Assembly (NCBI GenBank): GCA_043805435.1 | Contig: JAZDHY010000022.1 | Location: 176,447-240,446 of the forward strand | DNA: 64,000 nucleotides | Source: JAEXOD01 sp043805435 | GTDB taxonomy: Bacteria > Bacteroidota > Ignavibacteria > Ignavibacteriales > Melioribacteraceae | Direction: 5' to 3' | In this document: positions 20,900-29,778 of the stretch, piece after piece | Numbering within the stretch: the stretch's first letter is position 1 | How the letters are laid out: each line of letters begins with the position of its first letter | Notes under the pieces: model-generated | Seen by the model: only the letters and a program-made list of their open reading frames with translations | What the model was told of the DNA's origin: nothing | Database searches by the model: none | Position numbers and translations under genes: made by a program

Positions 20900-22273
20900 T
20901 TAGTAATTAATACGTATAACAGGAGAAAATACTAAATATCTATCAGTTTTATAAGGATATGCTTTAAGATCTAAGCCAAAACCCGAATAGAACCCTGCCA
21001 TAAATCCAAATGTGTCATTAACCATAAATTTTACATCAAAACCGATAAAACCATAACCTTCCGAACCATAACTTATAGTAACGTTAGTTTCGTGCTGCAA
21101 TAATCCGCCTCGTTTTGATAAACCAACATCAACGGAAAATATATGCGTAAACTTGTCAAAATAATCTTTATGGTCAAGTTGAGTCAATACCCGTTTTGTA
21201 GGATCAATTTCGTAATGAAACGTTGAAAAAGTGCTTATTCCAAAACCGGCCTGAAGCATCCCTAAATTGAACACATTTGCTAAATCTCTTTTTATAAAGC
21301 TTAATGAAGCATAATCGCGTATAGAATAAAATTGAGTTGTTTTAGTAAATCCAAATTGCGAATTTTTATAATCATTATACGAAATTTGTCCTTCTAAGTT
21401 CATATAAACTTTAGGAAACGAAGGGAAAATATATTCGGAAAGATTACCCGATACTTTAAAATAAATATTGTCTGCAGATTTATATAAAGGAGCTTTTGGC
21501 AACTCTTTTACGTATGGTTTGCCAGATTCTCTACCTGTACCAAGTGCAACTTTGTAAGTATAATCGTTAGGGTCTGAACTTAATATTTTATGATAAGCCA
21601 ATTGAAAACCGACAGTGTATTCAGGGCAATACCAGCCAGGTAAAAATATTCTATTATTACCCCATTTACCTATTACCGAAACCAAATATTTATTCCGTTG
21701 ATTTGATGTTGTTGACCAAAACATTACTTCCGGTTCTAACACATTTAAGTTTAAATCGAAATAATAACCCGGTTTAGTATCATAAACTTTTTTTGTTATA
21801 TCCGAAAAAAAGTATTGTTGTTTTTGAATTCTTTCGTACAGATTTTGACCAATTATTGTTTTTAATTCAAACGGATCTTCAACAGGATCAAATAAATAAG
21901 CAGGTTTCTCTTTTTCTAATTCTGCCGAAGGAACAAAAGCAAAGTACTCAAGTTCGTCATCGTAAAACCTTTTTCTAACATCAATAATAATATTACCATC
22001 AAAAATGCCATTCGATTTTTCGCGAATAACATCAGATGATGCCGGACGACCATCAATTCGTAATTCGTTATTAATGATAAATCTGCTGTAAACATCTCGC
22101 ACAAATTCAGGGTCATTAATAAACCATTTCTTTTTAAGATCGTCATAGGCAATTGTATTGTATTCAAGATTAATAAAAATCTTCCGCATTTCTTTAATTT
22201 GTAAAGAATCTTGCGAACGAACAACACAAGGAATTATAAGAATGAAAAGCAAATATTTTATAAAAATTTTCAT
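20900..22273 (-). CDS. Predicted outer-membrane barrel protein, family A, copy 1
   Basis: 457 residues with a signal peptide (MKIFIKYLLFILIIPCVVRS). It shares the NLEYNTIAYDDLKKKW and INNELRIDG blocks with copy 2 and continues with YDDELEYFAF, GKWGN, LQAGFGIS and the terminal LVFSPVIRINY. An AAAGGT ribosome site lies about 7 nt upstream of the ATG. It sits 15 nt after its family B partner. The N-terminal 190 residues are probably a periplasmic helical part and the rest an outer-membrane barrel. Two divergent but full-length copies in one operon suggest each pair was kept for a distinct role or forms a hetero-oligomer (inference). Confidence 0.8.
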   Translation of the reverse strand: MKIFIKYLLFILIIPCVVRSQDSLQIKEMRKIFINLEYNTIAYDDLKKKWFINDPEFVRDVYSRFIINNELRIDGRPASSDVIREKSNGIFDGNIIIDVRKRFYDDELEYFAFVPSAELEKEKPAYLFDPVEDPFELKTIIGQNLYERIQKQQYFFSDITKKVYDTKPGYYFDLNLNVLEPEVMFWSTTSNQRNKYLVSVIGKWGNNRIFLPGWYCPEYTVGFQLAYHKILSSDPNDYTYKVALGTGRESGKPYVKELPKAPLYKSADNIYFKVSGNLSEYIFPSFPKVYMNLEGQISYNDYKNSQFGFTKTTQFYSIRDYASLSFIKRDLANVFNLGMLQAGFGISTFSTFHYEIDPTKRVLTQLDHKDYFDKFTHIFSVDVGLSKRGGLLQHETNVTISYGSEGYGFIGFDVKFMVNDTFGFMAGFYSGFGLDLKAYPYKTDRYLVFSPVIRINY

Positions 22274-22288
22274 GTCAATTACCTTTTT

Positions 22289-23833
22289 TTAATTTATACC
22301 TAAACGATATCTTAATTGGAACATTGCACCGCCTTCACTTTCCCAAGCTCTTCTTTGACGGGCAAATGGAGCAGTTAAATAACTTACTTCAAATCTAAAT
22401 CTATGTATACTACTAATATCAATTAACTTTAACCAAGCAGATACATTTGCATGACTATCAAAAAGTCTAACACTGCCGCCTAATAGCGGTTCTCCTTTTG
22501 GAACAAAATTATAATGAAAAACAACTACCGGCATAAACTTATCCTGAACTAATTTTGCACCTTTAAAATTCAGTTTAATATCGTATTTTGCTTCCCAAAT
22601 ATTATAATATGCTGCTCCAACATCCATTCCAAAACGATTAACAAATTTTTCGCTGGAGTTCCAGAAAAATGAAAAAGTCATTTCTGCTTGAGTTGAAGTA
22701 TGGTAACCAACATATCCTGTTCCACTTTTAATATATACGTTGGGATCTTTAAATTCTTCGGAGCCTATTGAAAAATACAAATTCATAAATGGTAACGACA
22801 TTGGTCTTGTAAAACTTAAATCGCAAGAAATAGAGTTGCTTAAATTTAACATTGGTGTTTCACCGGGGCCAAAAGGATTGTTTTCTGCTATATATCTGCC
22901 ATCTAAAAATGTTTTTTTACTCATTTTAAGTCTTGCCATTAATTTTGCATCAATGTAAGTAGAAGTGTATATATTTTTCCCATCATCCAAACGGAATAAT
23001 AATTTTGCACCAACCCCTAAAAGCATTGACTCCCATGGTAATAAATTAAGTACCCTCTCTTCTGTACTTAATTCAACACTTGCTCCACCCAGATTTTTAA
23101 ATTCCATTATCTGGTGTGAAAAACTAATGTGCGAAAAACTTGCATCAATTTTATACGGGAGATCGGAAACTGTTGTTTTTATTCTCCCTTTTGTTTGAAC
23201 TTCCGCAGTTTCTCTTGGATACCAATGTGCAGCAGTATTAACGGTAACATAATTATAATAATCTCTATTATCACGCGAAGACATACCTATACTGGTTTTA
23301 ATTTCTTCATCAGGAGTTATTCCTAATAAAGAAGGAAGTCGTGTATCCGATTCTTCTTTATCCCGCACATCACTATTAACCAACGCTAATAAAAACGAGT
23401 AGAGAGGGGGTTGATTAATTTTTAAGGAATAAATATCTTTAAAATTTAAGACCCTGGAAATATCTTCTTTTTGATCTGTTGTGGCCTGTACAATCAAGCC
23501 TTGTTCGCTTGAAACATCACGCTCTATTTTGACTAGATATAACAAATAAACCGAATCGATATCAAGTCCATTTTTTAAATATACTAATCTATAAGTTATA
23601 TTCTCTTTAGAAGCAAATGTAAACGGTTCTCTTCCGTCAACACGGGGGAAAATAGAATTAAACTGGGGAATATTCTGAAAATCGGGTGTTATGTCTAAAT
23701 AATTCAAATTCAGATAATTCTTATCCCTTCTCAACTTTGAATCTATTTTTTTTGAATATTCATCCAAAGTTTGAGAGTAACTTTGACTTAAAAAACTAAA
23801 AAGAATCACTATTATTGTAATTAATCTGTACAT
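22289..23833 (-). CDS. Predicted outer-membrane barrel protein, family B, copy 1
   Basis: 514 residues from the ATG at 23,833, chosen over an in-frame start 36 nt upstream because AGAGAGGATA directly precedes it and the protein then starts with a normal signal peptide (MYRLITIIVILFSFLSQSYS). The mature part begins with a short helical stretch (LDEYSKKIDSKLRRDKNYLN) and continues as beta-rich sequence ending in FQLRYRLGIN. It is the first barrel gene after the motor-like genes, 42 nt after the 361-residue secreted protein. A paralogue of the gene at 19,364-20,863. Family unrecognised; outer-membrane location inferred from composition and the C-terminus. Confidence 0.8.
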   Translation of the reverse strand: MYRLITIIVILFSFLSQSYSQTLDEYSKKIDSKLRRDKNYLNLNYLDITPDFQNIPQFNSIFPRVDGREPFTFASKENITYRLVYLKNGLDIDSVYLLYLVKIERDVSSEQGLIVQATTDQKEDISRVLNFKDIYSLKINQPPLYSFLLALVNSDVRDKEESDTRLPSLLGITPDEEIKTSIGMSSRDNRDYYNYVTVNTAAHWYPRETAEVQTKGRIKTTVSDLPYKIDASFSHISFSHQIMEFKNLGGASVELSTEERVLNLLPWESMLLGVGAKLLFRLDDGKNIYTSTYIDAKLMARLKMSKKTFLDGRYIAENNPFGPGETPMLNLSNSISCDLSFTRPMSLPFMNLYFSIGSEEFKDPNVYIKSGTGYVGYHTSTQAEMTFSFFWNSSEKFVNRFGMDVGAAYYNIWEAKYDIKLNFKGAKLVQDKFMPVVVFHYNFVPKGEPLLGGSVRLFDSHANVSAWLKLIDISSIHRFRFEVSYLTAPFARQRRAWESEGGAMFQLRYRLGIN

Positions 23834-23875
23834 TATCCTCTCTACTTGTATTATTTTGTATATATACACTTTGAG

Positions 23876-24961
23876 TTATTTAATAATTTGGGCATAATAA
23901 GTATAACTCTTCTTTTCTTTAAATTGAGTTTCAAAACTCACTCTAATAATAATATCCGCACTTCCGCACTGTTCAATACCATCAAGAAAATCTTGATTTG
24001 GGGTTATCTGAATATACGAAAATGCACCACCATCGGGAGTAATTGCCACTGCACTTTTTAAATATTGAACAGGTTCGCTTGTTACCGAAAGATTTTTAAT
24101 TGATGGTTTTGCAGTTGCAAAATTTCCACTTGCAGTTTTACTAAAATAACCATAATACAAAGTTAATATTTTATCGTTATAAGCACTTACAACTAAAGGA
24201 TCTTTATTAACTTTAAAATCTGCTTCTTCTTTTAAAAACACAAATGGTGAAAACGACAATTTATTTAATGTTGTTACCCAAGTTGCAGGATGAACAGTGC
24301 CATCTTTTAATTTGTATTGAAATTCTTTGCCGTTGTATTTACCAATAATTTTAATTCTATTGTCAACCATATTAATATCGTTGAAAATTTTATCAAGTGT
24401 TACAATAGGTCCCCTGCCGCTATCTAATAAGGCACTGGTTTTTTCGTTTACTACCTGATACGAATAACTATTAAAGTCAGTATACTCTAAGGTTGCAAAA
24501 CTGAATGTTTCTTTTTCGGAAAAATAATACGCATCACGCAAACTCATTGGTGCGGCTAAAATTGGATGTACTACAATAATTTTGTAGTACACTTCTGCTT
24601 TGGCCGATCCTTTTTCGTCCGTTAGATCGATATTAATTTTTGCATAATATGTACCGGCATCATTTATTGTTTCAAATACTGCATAAGTAACAAGTACACT
24701 TCTTTGTCCTTTTAAGGCATTTTGAAATTTATCGGGTGCTGGATCCTGCAAACATTCATTAATTTTACGAACCGAACTAAAGTTGGCATCAAGCAATTCC
24801 GCTGTAATATTTAATCTTTTGATATTTGTTAATACAATATCTTTACTTTTAGGAATTTTAAATTTTTGTGATGTAACAACAGTTATTGTATCCGATATCT
24901 TTCTCTGTTGTCCGCTTATCACCATACCTGTTAAAAATATAAAAAGTAGAAATTTTTTCAT
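23876..24961 (-). CDS. Secreted/periplasmic beta-rich protein, possible distal half of a split GldM-like protein
   Basis: 361 residues with an N-terminal hydrophobic segment (FLLFIFLTGMVISGQ) acting as a signal peptide or anchor, preceded by an AAAGGTGAG ribosome site. The mature part is predicted to be several beta domains: residues about 25-130 (ending KINIDLTDEKGSAKAEVYYK), 130-215, and 215-361 (ending in a SADIIIRVSFETQF / KKSYTYYAQIIK strand pair). GldM proteins have one membrane helix followed by four periplasmic domains. Here the upstream gene supplies a helix plus one domain, and this protein could supply the others. There is no motif that proves it; the assignment rests on gene order and shape. 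Confidence 0.6.
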   Translation of the reverse strand: MKKFLLFIFLTGMVISGQQRKISDTITVVTSQKFKIPKSKDIVLTNIKRLNITAELLDANFSSVRKINECLQDPAPDKFQNALKGQRSVLVTYAVFETINDAGTYYAKINIDLTDEKGSAKAEVYYKIIVVHPILAAPMSLRDAYYFSEKETFSFATLEYTDFNSYSYQVVNEKTSALLDSGRGPIVTLDKIFNDINMVDNRIKIIGKYNGKEFQYKLKDGTVHPATWVTTLNKLSFSPFVFLKEEADFKVNKDPLVVSAYNDKILTLYYGYFSKTASGNFATAKPSIKNLSVTSEPVQYLKSAVAITPDGGAFSYIQITPNQDFLDGIEQCGSADIIIRVSFETQFKEKKSYTYYAQIIK

Positions 24962-24979
24962 CTGCTCACCTTTTTTATT

Positions 24980-25585
24980 TTAAAATCTTATTTCAGCAGC
25001 TGAAGTTTGAACACCGCCTAATCTGCGAGCATGGAGATTTACCAATGCAGCTTTGGTTTTTACATTAAGTTGATTAGTTTCTTCCATAAATAATTTAAAT
25101 TCTTCTACTAATCCGGGTAACGCTTTCATATAACTTGGGGCAGTTCTTGTAACTTCGGCATATACATTAAATATATAATCGCCTTCTCTATCTAGCGAAC
25201 CTACAAATATTGCATTTCCGCTCGAATCTTTTTCTATTGCATATGTACCCGCTATACTAGTCGAGTTTAATCCTATACTTGGCCAATTTGAAGGTCTTAC
25301 TTTGGAAGTTGGATCAACATCTATATAGTATTTTATTGTTTGTTTCTCTTCTTCGGAAACAAGACCGCTTGCTGATAACACTATGTTAAAACTATTTTGA
25401 TTTTTAATTTCATAATCAACACTTAAAGGAACTTTAATTTCAACAGGATCTTTATAAATTGTTCTTAACATTTCTGTTCTAACATTTTCCTGGGCTTCGT
25501 CAAGTTCATCTCTTTCTGTTATTACAATTAACAATTCGGTTATCAATACAACGTAAAGTATAAAGTAAACCATGTTTTTTTTCAT
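24980..25585 (-). CDS. GldM-like single-helix periplasmic protein (motor partner candidate)
   Basis: 201 residues. Residues about 5-22 (MVYFILYVVLITELLIVI) form one membrane helix right at the N-terminus, followed by a helical stretch (ERDELDEAQENV) and a beta-rich domain with a GDYIFNVYAEVTR strand near residue 140. This layout (short cytoplasmic tail, one helix, periplasmic domain) matches the GldM/PorM, ExbD and MotB partners of two-component proton motors. It follows the GldL-like gene by 28 nt. It is much shorter than GldM (about 515 residues). Family membership is inferred from topology and neighbour, not from a recognised signature. Confidence 0.55.
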   Translation of the reverse strand: MKKNMVYFILYVVLITELLIVITERDELDEAQENVRTEMLRTIYKDPVEIKVPLSVDYEIKNQNSFNIVLSASGLVSEEEKQTIKYYIDVDPTSKVRPSNWPSIGLNSTSIAGTYAIEKDSSGNAIFVGSLDREGDYIFNVYAEVTRTAPSYMKALPGLVEEFKLFMEETNQLNVKTKAALVNLHARRLGGVQTSAAEIRF

Positions 25586-25613
25586 GGCAGTAATCCCTAT
25601 TTTTATTAGCTAA

Positions 25614-26153
25614 TTAATTCTTAAGCGAATCTTTCATCATTTGAATTGCTTGTATATTTGCAAGTTGAATTTTTTGCAATTTTTTGCTCAATCCTTCAAA
25701 CTTATCCAAATATGTATCAATTGTTCTGATTTCTTCATCAGCCATAGTTTTTAACTGCTGCATCTCATCTCTAAAAGCCGGTACTTTTGATGCTAAAGTA
25801 GGTTCCGTTTTTTGATCGTGTGAACCGGCTGAGCCATGCGCAGCACTATGATCTTCTTCCGGTGTAAAAAACGTTACTATTGCTAATATAAATAACAAAA
25901 AGAATTCTAAAAATAATGCACCCATTACATAATTTGGATCAATTTTTCCTTCTGCTTGATCAATTAAAAAACTAGGAACTACCGGTATTTTTCCTGCTAC
26001 TTTTCCAAGCCCACGCAAACCTACTACAATAATTAAAATAGCTGCACCCATGTAAACTATACCCATAACATTGTTTGAGTATTTTGGTATAAATTCATAT
26101 ACCATAAACTTACCAAATGCGGTTTTTGGTGTATTCGCTTTTTTTTCCGACAC
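25614..26153 (-). CDS. GldL-like inner-membrane motor protein
   Basis: I take GTG at 26,153 as start (179 residues), because GGAGGAG lies 7 nt upstream; an in-frame TTG at 26,168 would place that Shine-Dalgarno inside the gene. Two membrane helices are visible: about 29-48 (VMGIVYMGAAILIIVVGL) and 75-97 (YVMGALFLEFFLLFILAIV), the second followed by TPEEDH. GldL has the same pattern (VMNxxYGxGAA... then a helix with a central Glu ending in xPxE), and Glu83 here falls where GldL carries its proton-pathway glutamate. A cytoplasmic tail with a coiled coil (about 125-175) follows, also as in GldL. It is the first gene of the operon. It probably forms a proton-driven motor with the next product (inference). 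Confidence 0.65.
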   Translation of the reverse strand: MSEKKANTPKTAFGKFMVYEFIPKYSNNVMGIVYMGAAILIIVVGLRGLGKVAGKIPVVPSFLIDQAEGKIDPNYVMGALFLEFFLLFILAIVTFFTPEEDHSAAHGSAGSHDQKTEPTLASKVPAFRDEMQQLKTMADEEIRTIDTYLDKFEGLSKKLQKIQLANIQAIQMMKDSLKN

Positions 26154-26211
26154 GACTTTCTCCTCCAATTATTTGAGAATTACAATTTGTTGTTAATATA
26201 TTAAAGAACTA

Positions 26212-26237
26212 CAAAAATATATCATTTTTATAACAAA
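26212..26237 (-). promoter_or_regulatory. Candidate promoter of the motor/giant-protein operon
   Basis: Read on the minus strand, TATTTTTG (26,219-26,212) fits the Bacteroidota -7 consensus TAnnTTTG, and TTTG (26,237-26,234) could be the -33 element. The spacer of 14 nt is shorter than usual, so this is a weak call. It lies about 60 nt upstream of the GldL-like start, in the only gap of more than 100 nt upstream of the operon. Confidence 0.3.
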
Positions 26238-26283
26238 TTTAAAAGTATTTTTTTTAATATCCTAAAAAATATTTTTATGTGTT

Positions 26284-27897
26284 CTATATCACATTATCCA
26301 TTTTTTTTTCAAACCAACTAAAAAATTCTATAACCGAATTACGTAATTCCGGCTTAACGTAGTTAAAATTTACACCTCTTGGCGTAATTTCCCAAAATTC
26401 TTCTTCTGATGTTTGTAAAATTGTCTCTTTTATTTTTTGAATTCTATAATCAGGCTCAATTTTCATGTCTGTGTAAATAATTTTAGCTAGCTCGGTATTG
26501 CCGTGCAATAAATAAAATCCTGCTAATTTTGCCTGTGCTACTCTTACACCTATTAAAGATAATTCTTTATGCGTATCATTCTCTTGAACTGCTTCACCAA
26601 TAGGTTCATCCAAATTCAAGAAAAAATCGAGCAGCTTTAACAAATTTGGTACTTTTTTTTCAAATGCAAGTTCATTTATTCGGCATAAATCGTGGGCTGC
26701 AGTTTCCAAAATAAATAAAACCGAATATTTATTTGCTTCTTGACCATAATATTTAAAATAAAATGATACTTTTTCAACTTCTTCAGGATAAGTATCAAGT
26801 AATTTTTCTCCAATTATTCTATAATGCTCAAATGCATTAAAGGCAGATCGCGGATCTTTACCCGTAATTGCCGATCGTAAATACGAATTATAATACTTAA
26901 ATACCGTATTTAATGATGTTAAATCCTTATTTCTAATAAATTCCACTGCAATTAATTCCGAATATAGCAATACACCGGAAGCAACATCGCGTAATGTGGT
27001 TCTTGAATTATTAAAAATCAATTCATAAAGTCTAAATATTTTACGTTCCAATACGTTCTGTTTTGCTTCAATACGAGTCATAACAAAATCGGAATAGTTG
27101 GAAAAATCGGGATCCAAATATTCATTACCCGTTAATTTAAACCATCCTTCAGGAAGATCTTTTTTCCGTTTGCTGTATTCAATCATAATTTCTTTTAACA
27201 CGCTTAACGCCAATAACGAAACTGCCCTATCCCCTTGATGAACAGAATTAAGCGCAATATCGCCAATAAAATTTATATTGTAGTTTATTTGGTCTTTTTG
27301 AAAATTGTTGTATTGAACATTTTCCCCAACCATATCGTCAAAAATTTTTATTGTATTATCTTTTACATAATTTAAAAAATTATTTGGACGTAAAAAGTTA
27401 AATACATAACTAAAATGCGGAATTACAATTAATACACTTAAGGCTATTAATAATATTGTAACTGTAATGCTAAACAAAGGCATAAATGTTTCAGTCATGG
27501 TATTGGTTACAAGAACAGTATTAGTGCCGGTAATTACAAACAAAGCTATAATTAATATATTAACTTTGTTTTCAATAAATAATTCCATAATGTTTGAAGA
27601 GTATTTATTTGCGGCTAATTGAACAACAATTGCAATGGCTGTTATTTCAATTCCTAATACGGCAGTTACAACTTCACCCAATCCGCTTAGCGTATTTGCA
27701 AGTACATTAATATCTGAGCTAAACAACTTTTGAAGGAAATTTTCTTTTCCAACAAAAAATAATTCATCTACTATTCTATTAATAAAAAATACAATTAAAC
27801 TTAAAACAAGTAATTTAAAAAATGGAATAACAAAGTATGATGATTTGTTTTGCCACTCGGCTTTCATTATATCTATTTTGGTTTTAGATTTCGTCAT
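26284..27897 (-). CDS. DUF2254-like inner-membrane protein
   Basis: 537 residues. About four membrane segments lie in the first 170 residues (near 23-42, 75-95, 110-128 and 138-160). They include AVLGIEITAIAIVVQLAANKYSSNIM, close to the DUF2254 (PF10011) pattern of a helix followed by VALQLASsQYSPR, and then a FxPLFSITVTILLIAL helix. The remaining 360 residues are soluble and helix-rich (HEAT/TPR-like in appearance), longer than in many family members. The function of DUF2254 is unknown. It is transcribed in the same direction as the motor operon but separated from it by 130 nt with a candidate promoter, so it is probably an independent unit. Confidence 0.6.
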   Translation of the reverse strand: MTKSKTKIDIMKAEWQNKSSYFVIPFFKLLVLSLIVFFINRIVDELFFVGKENFLQKLFSSDINVLANTLSGLGEVVTAVLGIEITAIAIVVQLAANKYSSNIMELFIENKVNILIIALFVITGTNTVLVTNTMTETFMPLFSITVTILLIALSVLIVIPHFSYVFNFLRPNNFLNYVKDNTIKIFDDMVGENVQYNNFQKDQINYNINFIGDIALNSVHQGDRAVSLLALSVLKEIMIEYSKRKKDLPEGWFKLTGNEYLDPDFSNYSDFVMTRIEAKQNVLERKIFRLYELIFNNSRTTLRDVASGVLLYSELIAVEFIRNKDLTSLNTVFKYYNSYLRSAITGKDPRSAFNAFEHYRIIGEKLLDTYPEEVEKVSFYFKYYGQEANKYSVLFILETAAHDLCRINELAFEKKVPNLLKLLDFFLNLDEPIGEAVQENDTHKELSLIGVRVAQAKLAGFYLLHGNTELAKIIYTDMKIEPDYRIQKIKETILQTSEEEFWEITPRGVNFNYVKPELRNSVIEFFSWFEKKMDNVI

Positions 27898-28527
27898 AAA
27901 CAGTAATTTTATCTATAATTTTAATAAATATTATGAATTTAAATAAGTTTAAATTTTTATTTAAATACAAATGATTTTTTTATTAATTTTTAAAATATTT
28001 GTGCAAAAAAATAAAAAAAGCGGCAAATAACCTACCTTAAAAGTAAATTTTGCTTTGTGGTTAATATGGTATAAGTTTATTTGTGTTATTCTTTTATATT
28101 GATATACTTATATAACACTAGTTTTATTGTTTCACTTTTATAAAAGAAGCGGGATATAAAAGCTAATTGTTTCTTTATTTATAACCCCATAAAGTAATTT
28201 TAAAGTTAAATTGAGTTTCATTTAATTAAACTTTATACAAGCCGGTTTGGAATAAAAACGTTTCACTTGTCTTATATCCATTATATTATTTAGTTATTTT
28301 GTTGTTCTCATCCGTAAACTAACGGACTGATCTACTTTTTTGATAATTATTTTTTTAAACAATTGTTCATACAATATTTTATAATTATTTAAGTAAAGGC
28401 TTATTATATATTTTTGCTTAATTTCGTTTTTTTCGAATATTTTTGTAATATATATTTAATTTTGTTTGTATATTGCTTGATATTTTATTATAAATTCGAG
28501 TTTTTCGAATAATTAAGGTTTGTTGCT
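27898..28527. other. Intergenic region between divergent genes; no gene found
   Basis: 630 nt, extremely AT-rich, between the DUF2254-like gene (leftward) and rloA (rightward). No RNA gene or coding frame is seen. The short sequence tttttcgaata occurs twice, about 28,429-28,439 and 28,501-28,511, the second ending about 16 nt before the rloA ATG. These could be regulator sites but nothing more can be shown. Confidence 0.4.
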
Positions 28528-29778
28528 ATGTTAATAAGTTTTTATTGTAAAAATTATCTCTCTTTTAAGGACGAAGTTTTCCTTGATTTTAGGGCCAAAA
28601 AGTTTACCCAATTCAAAGACAATGTTATTACTGAAAAAAGTTTACCCGTAAATTTAGTTAAAAGTATTATTATGTATGGTGCAAATGCTTCGGGCAAAAG
28701 TAATTTAATAAAAGCCATAAGTTTTGTGCGCGATTTTGCTTTAGGTAACATTGTAAAACAATCACAAGAGGATATTCCTTATACGCCATATAGATTTAAC
28801 AAAACAACGGAAAGTAATCCTTCTTCGTTTGAAATTCATTTTTTTGTAAATGATAAATTATATAGATATGGATTTACGGCTAACAAAAGTACAATTAGTA
28901 AAGAATGGTTTTTCATAAAGGATAATCCAAAAGCCAAAAACGAAACAAAAATTTTCACCAGACAATATTACGCATATGCAAGTGATATACTTGATGATAA
29001 GTTTTTAGAGATTATCAAATCAAAAACAAGAGATAATGGATTAGCAATTACGGTTTTAGATTCTTATAACGAAAAAGATGCTACTGTATTGTTAAAAGAG
29101 TTTTCTAATATTACGGTAATATTAGGCTTAGAGCATGAAAAATATAGGGATAAAACTATTGAGCTTTTACGTAACGAAAAATATAGCGATACAGTAAAAC
29201 AATTTATGAAATTTGCTGATACCGGAATTGAAGATATTAAAATAAAGGATTATAACTTATCTAAGGACCCTTCAAAACCGGATTTATTTAGATTATTATA
29301 TACCTCTCATAAAGCTTTCGACATAAACAATGATAAATTAGAATATAATTATAGTTTAATCCTTGACTTTGATGAATCAAGCGGTACCATAAAATATTTC
29401 AATTTAATTGGTGTTATACTCGATTCCCTTAATAACGGGAAAACCCTTATTATTGATGAATTTGAAACAAGTTTGCATCCAATTTTAAGTCTTGAAATAA
29501 TTAAACTGTTTAACAGTAATAATAATGCCCAAGCACAATTATTTATTACGTCACACGATACTAATTTGTTAAATTACGGTAATTTTAGACGTGACCAAAT
29601 ATATTTTGTTGAAAAAAATAATTTTGGCGAATCTAATATTTATTCACTTGCAGACTTTAAAGATGATAAAACCGGACGCAGCGACAGCAGTTTTGCCAAA
29701 AATTATATTGAAGGAAAATATGGTGCAATCCCCTATTTAAGCAACTTTGGCGATTTATTAAAAAATGACAAAAAATAA
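28528..29778 (+). CDS. rloA: RloA/AbiLi-like AAA ATPase of a two-gene defence system
   Basis: 416 residues. N-terminal LISFYCKNYLSFKDEV is the typical opening of AAA_15/AAA_21 (OLD/RecF-like) ATPases. The Walker A motif GANASGKS is at 51-58, Walker B TLIIDEFETSLHP at about 306-318 with D310-E311, and the switch histidine TSHDTNLL at 341-348. AAGG lies 12 nt upstream of the ATG. It overlaps the RloB gene by 14 nt, so the two are translationally coupled. In this family (RloAB, AbiLi/AbiLii) the ATPase is thought to sense infection and license a TOPRIM nuclease partner, causing abortive infection. No C-terminal nuclease domain is fused here. The pair assignment is firm; anti-phage activity is inferred. 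Confidence 0.85.
   Translation: MLISFYCKNYLSFKDEVFLDFRAKKFTQFKDNVITEKSLPVNLVKSIIMYGANASGKSNLIKAISFVRDFALGNIVKQSQEDIPYTPYRFNKTTESNPSSFEIHFFVNDKLYRYGFTANKSTISKEWFFIKDNPKAKNETKIFTRQYYAYASDILDDKFLEIIKSKTRDNGLAITVLDSYNEKDATVLLKEFSNITVILGLEHEKYRDKTIELLRNEKYSDTVKQFMKFADTGIEDIKIKDYNLSKDPSKPDLFRLLYTSHKAFDINNDKLEYNYSLILDFDESSGTIKYFNLIGVILDSLNNGKTLIIDEFETSLHPILSLEIIKLFNSNNNAQAQLFITSHDTNLLNYGNFRRDQIYFVEKNNFGESNIYSLADFKDDKTGRSDSSFAKNYIEGKYGAIPYLSNFGDLLKNDKK

Noticed and set aside
17955..26153. Reading the operon as the standard T9SS core (gldKLMN plus PorP/SprF)
   Set aside because: No GldK, GldN, PorV or SprA signature is seen. The barrel proteins do not resemble PorP and the GldM-like protein is far too short.
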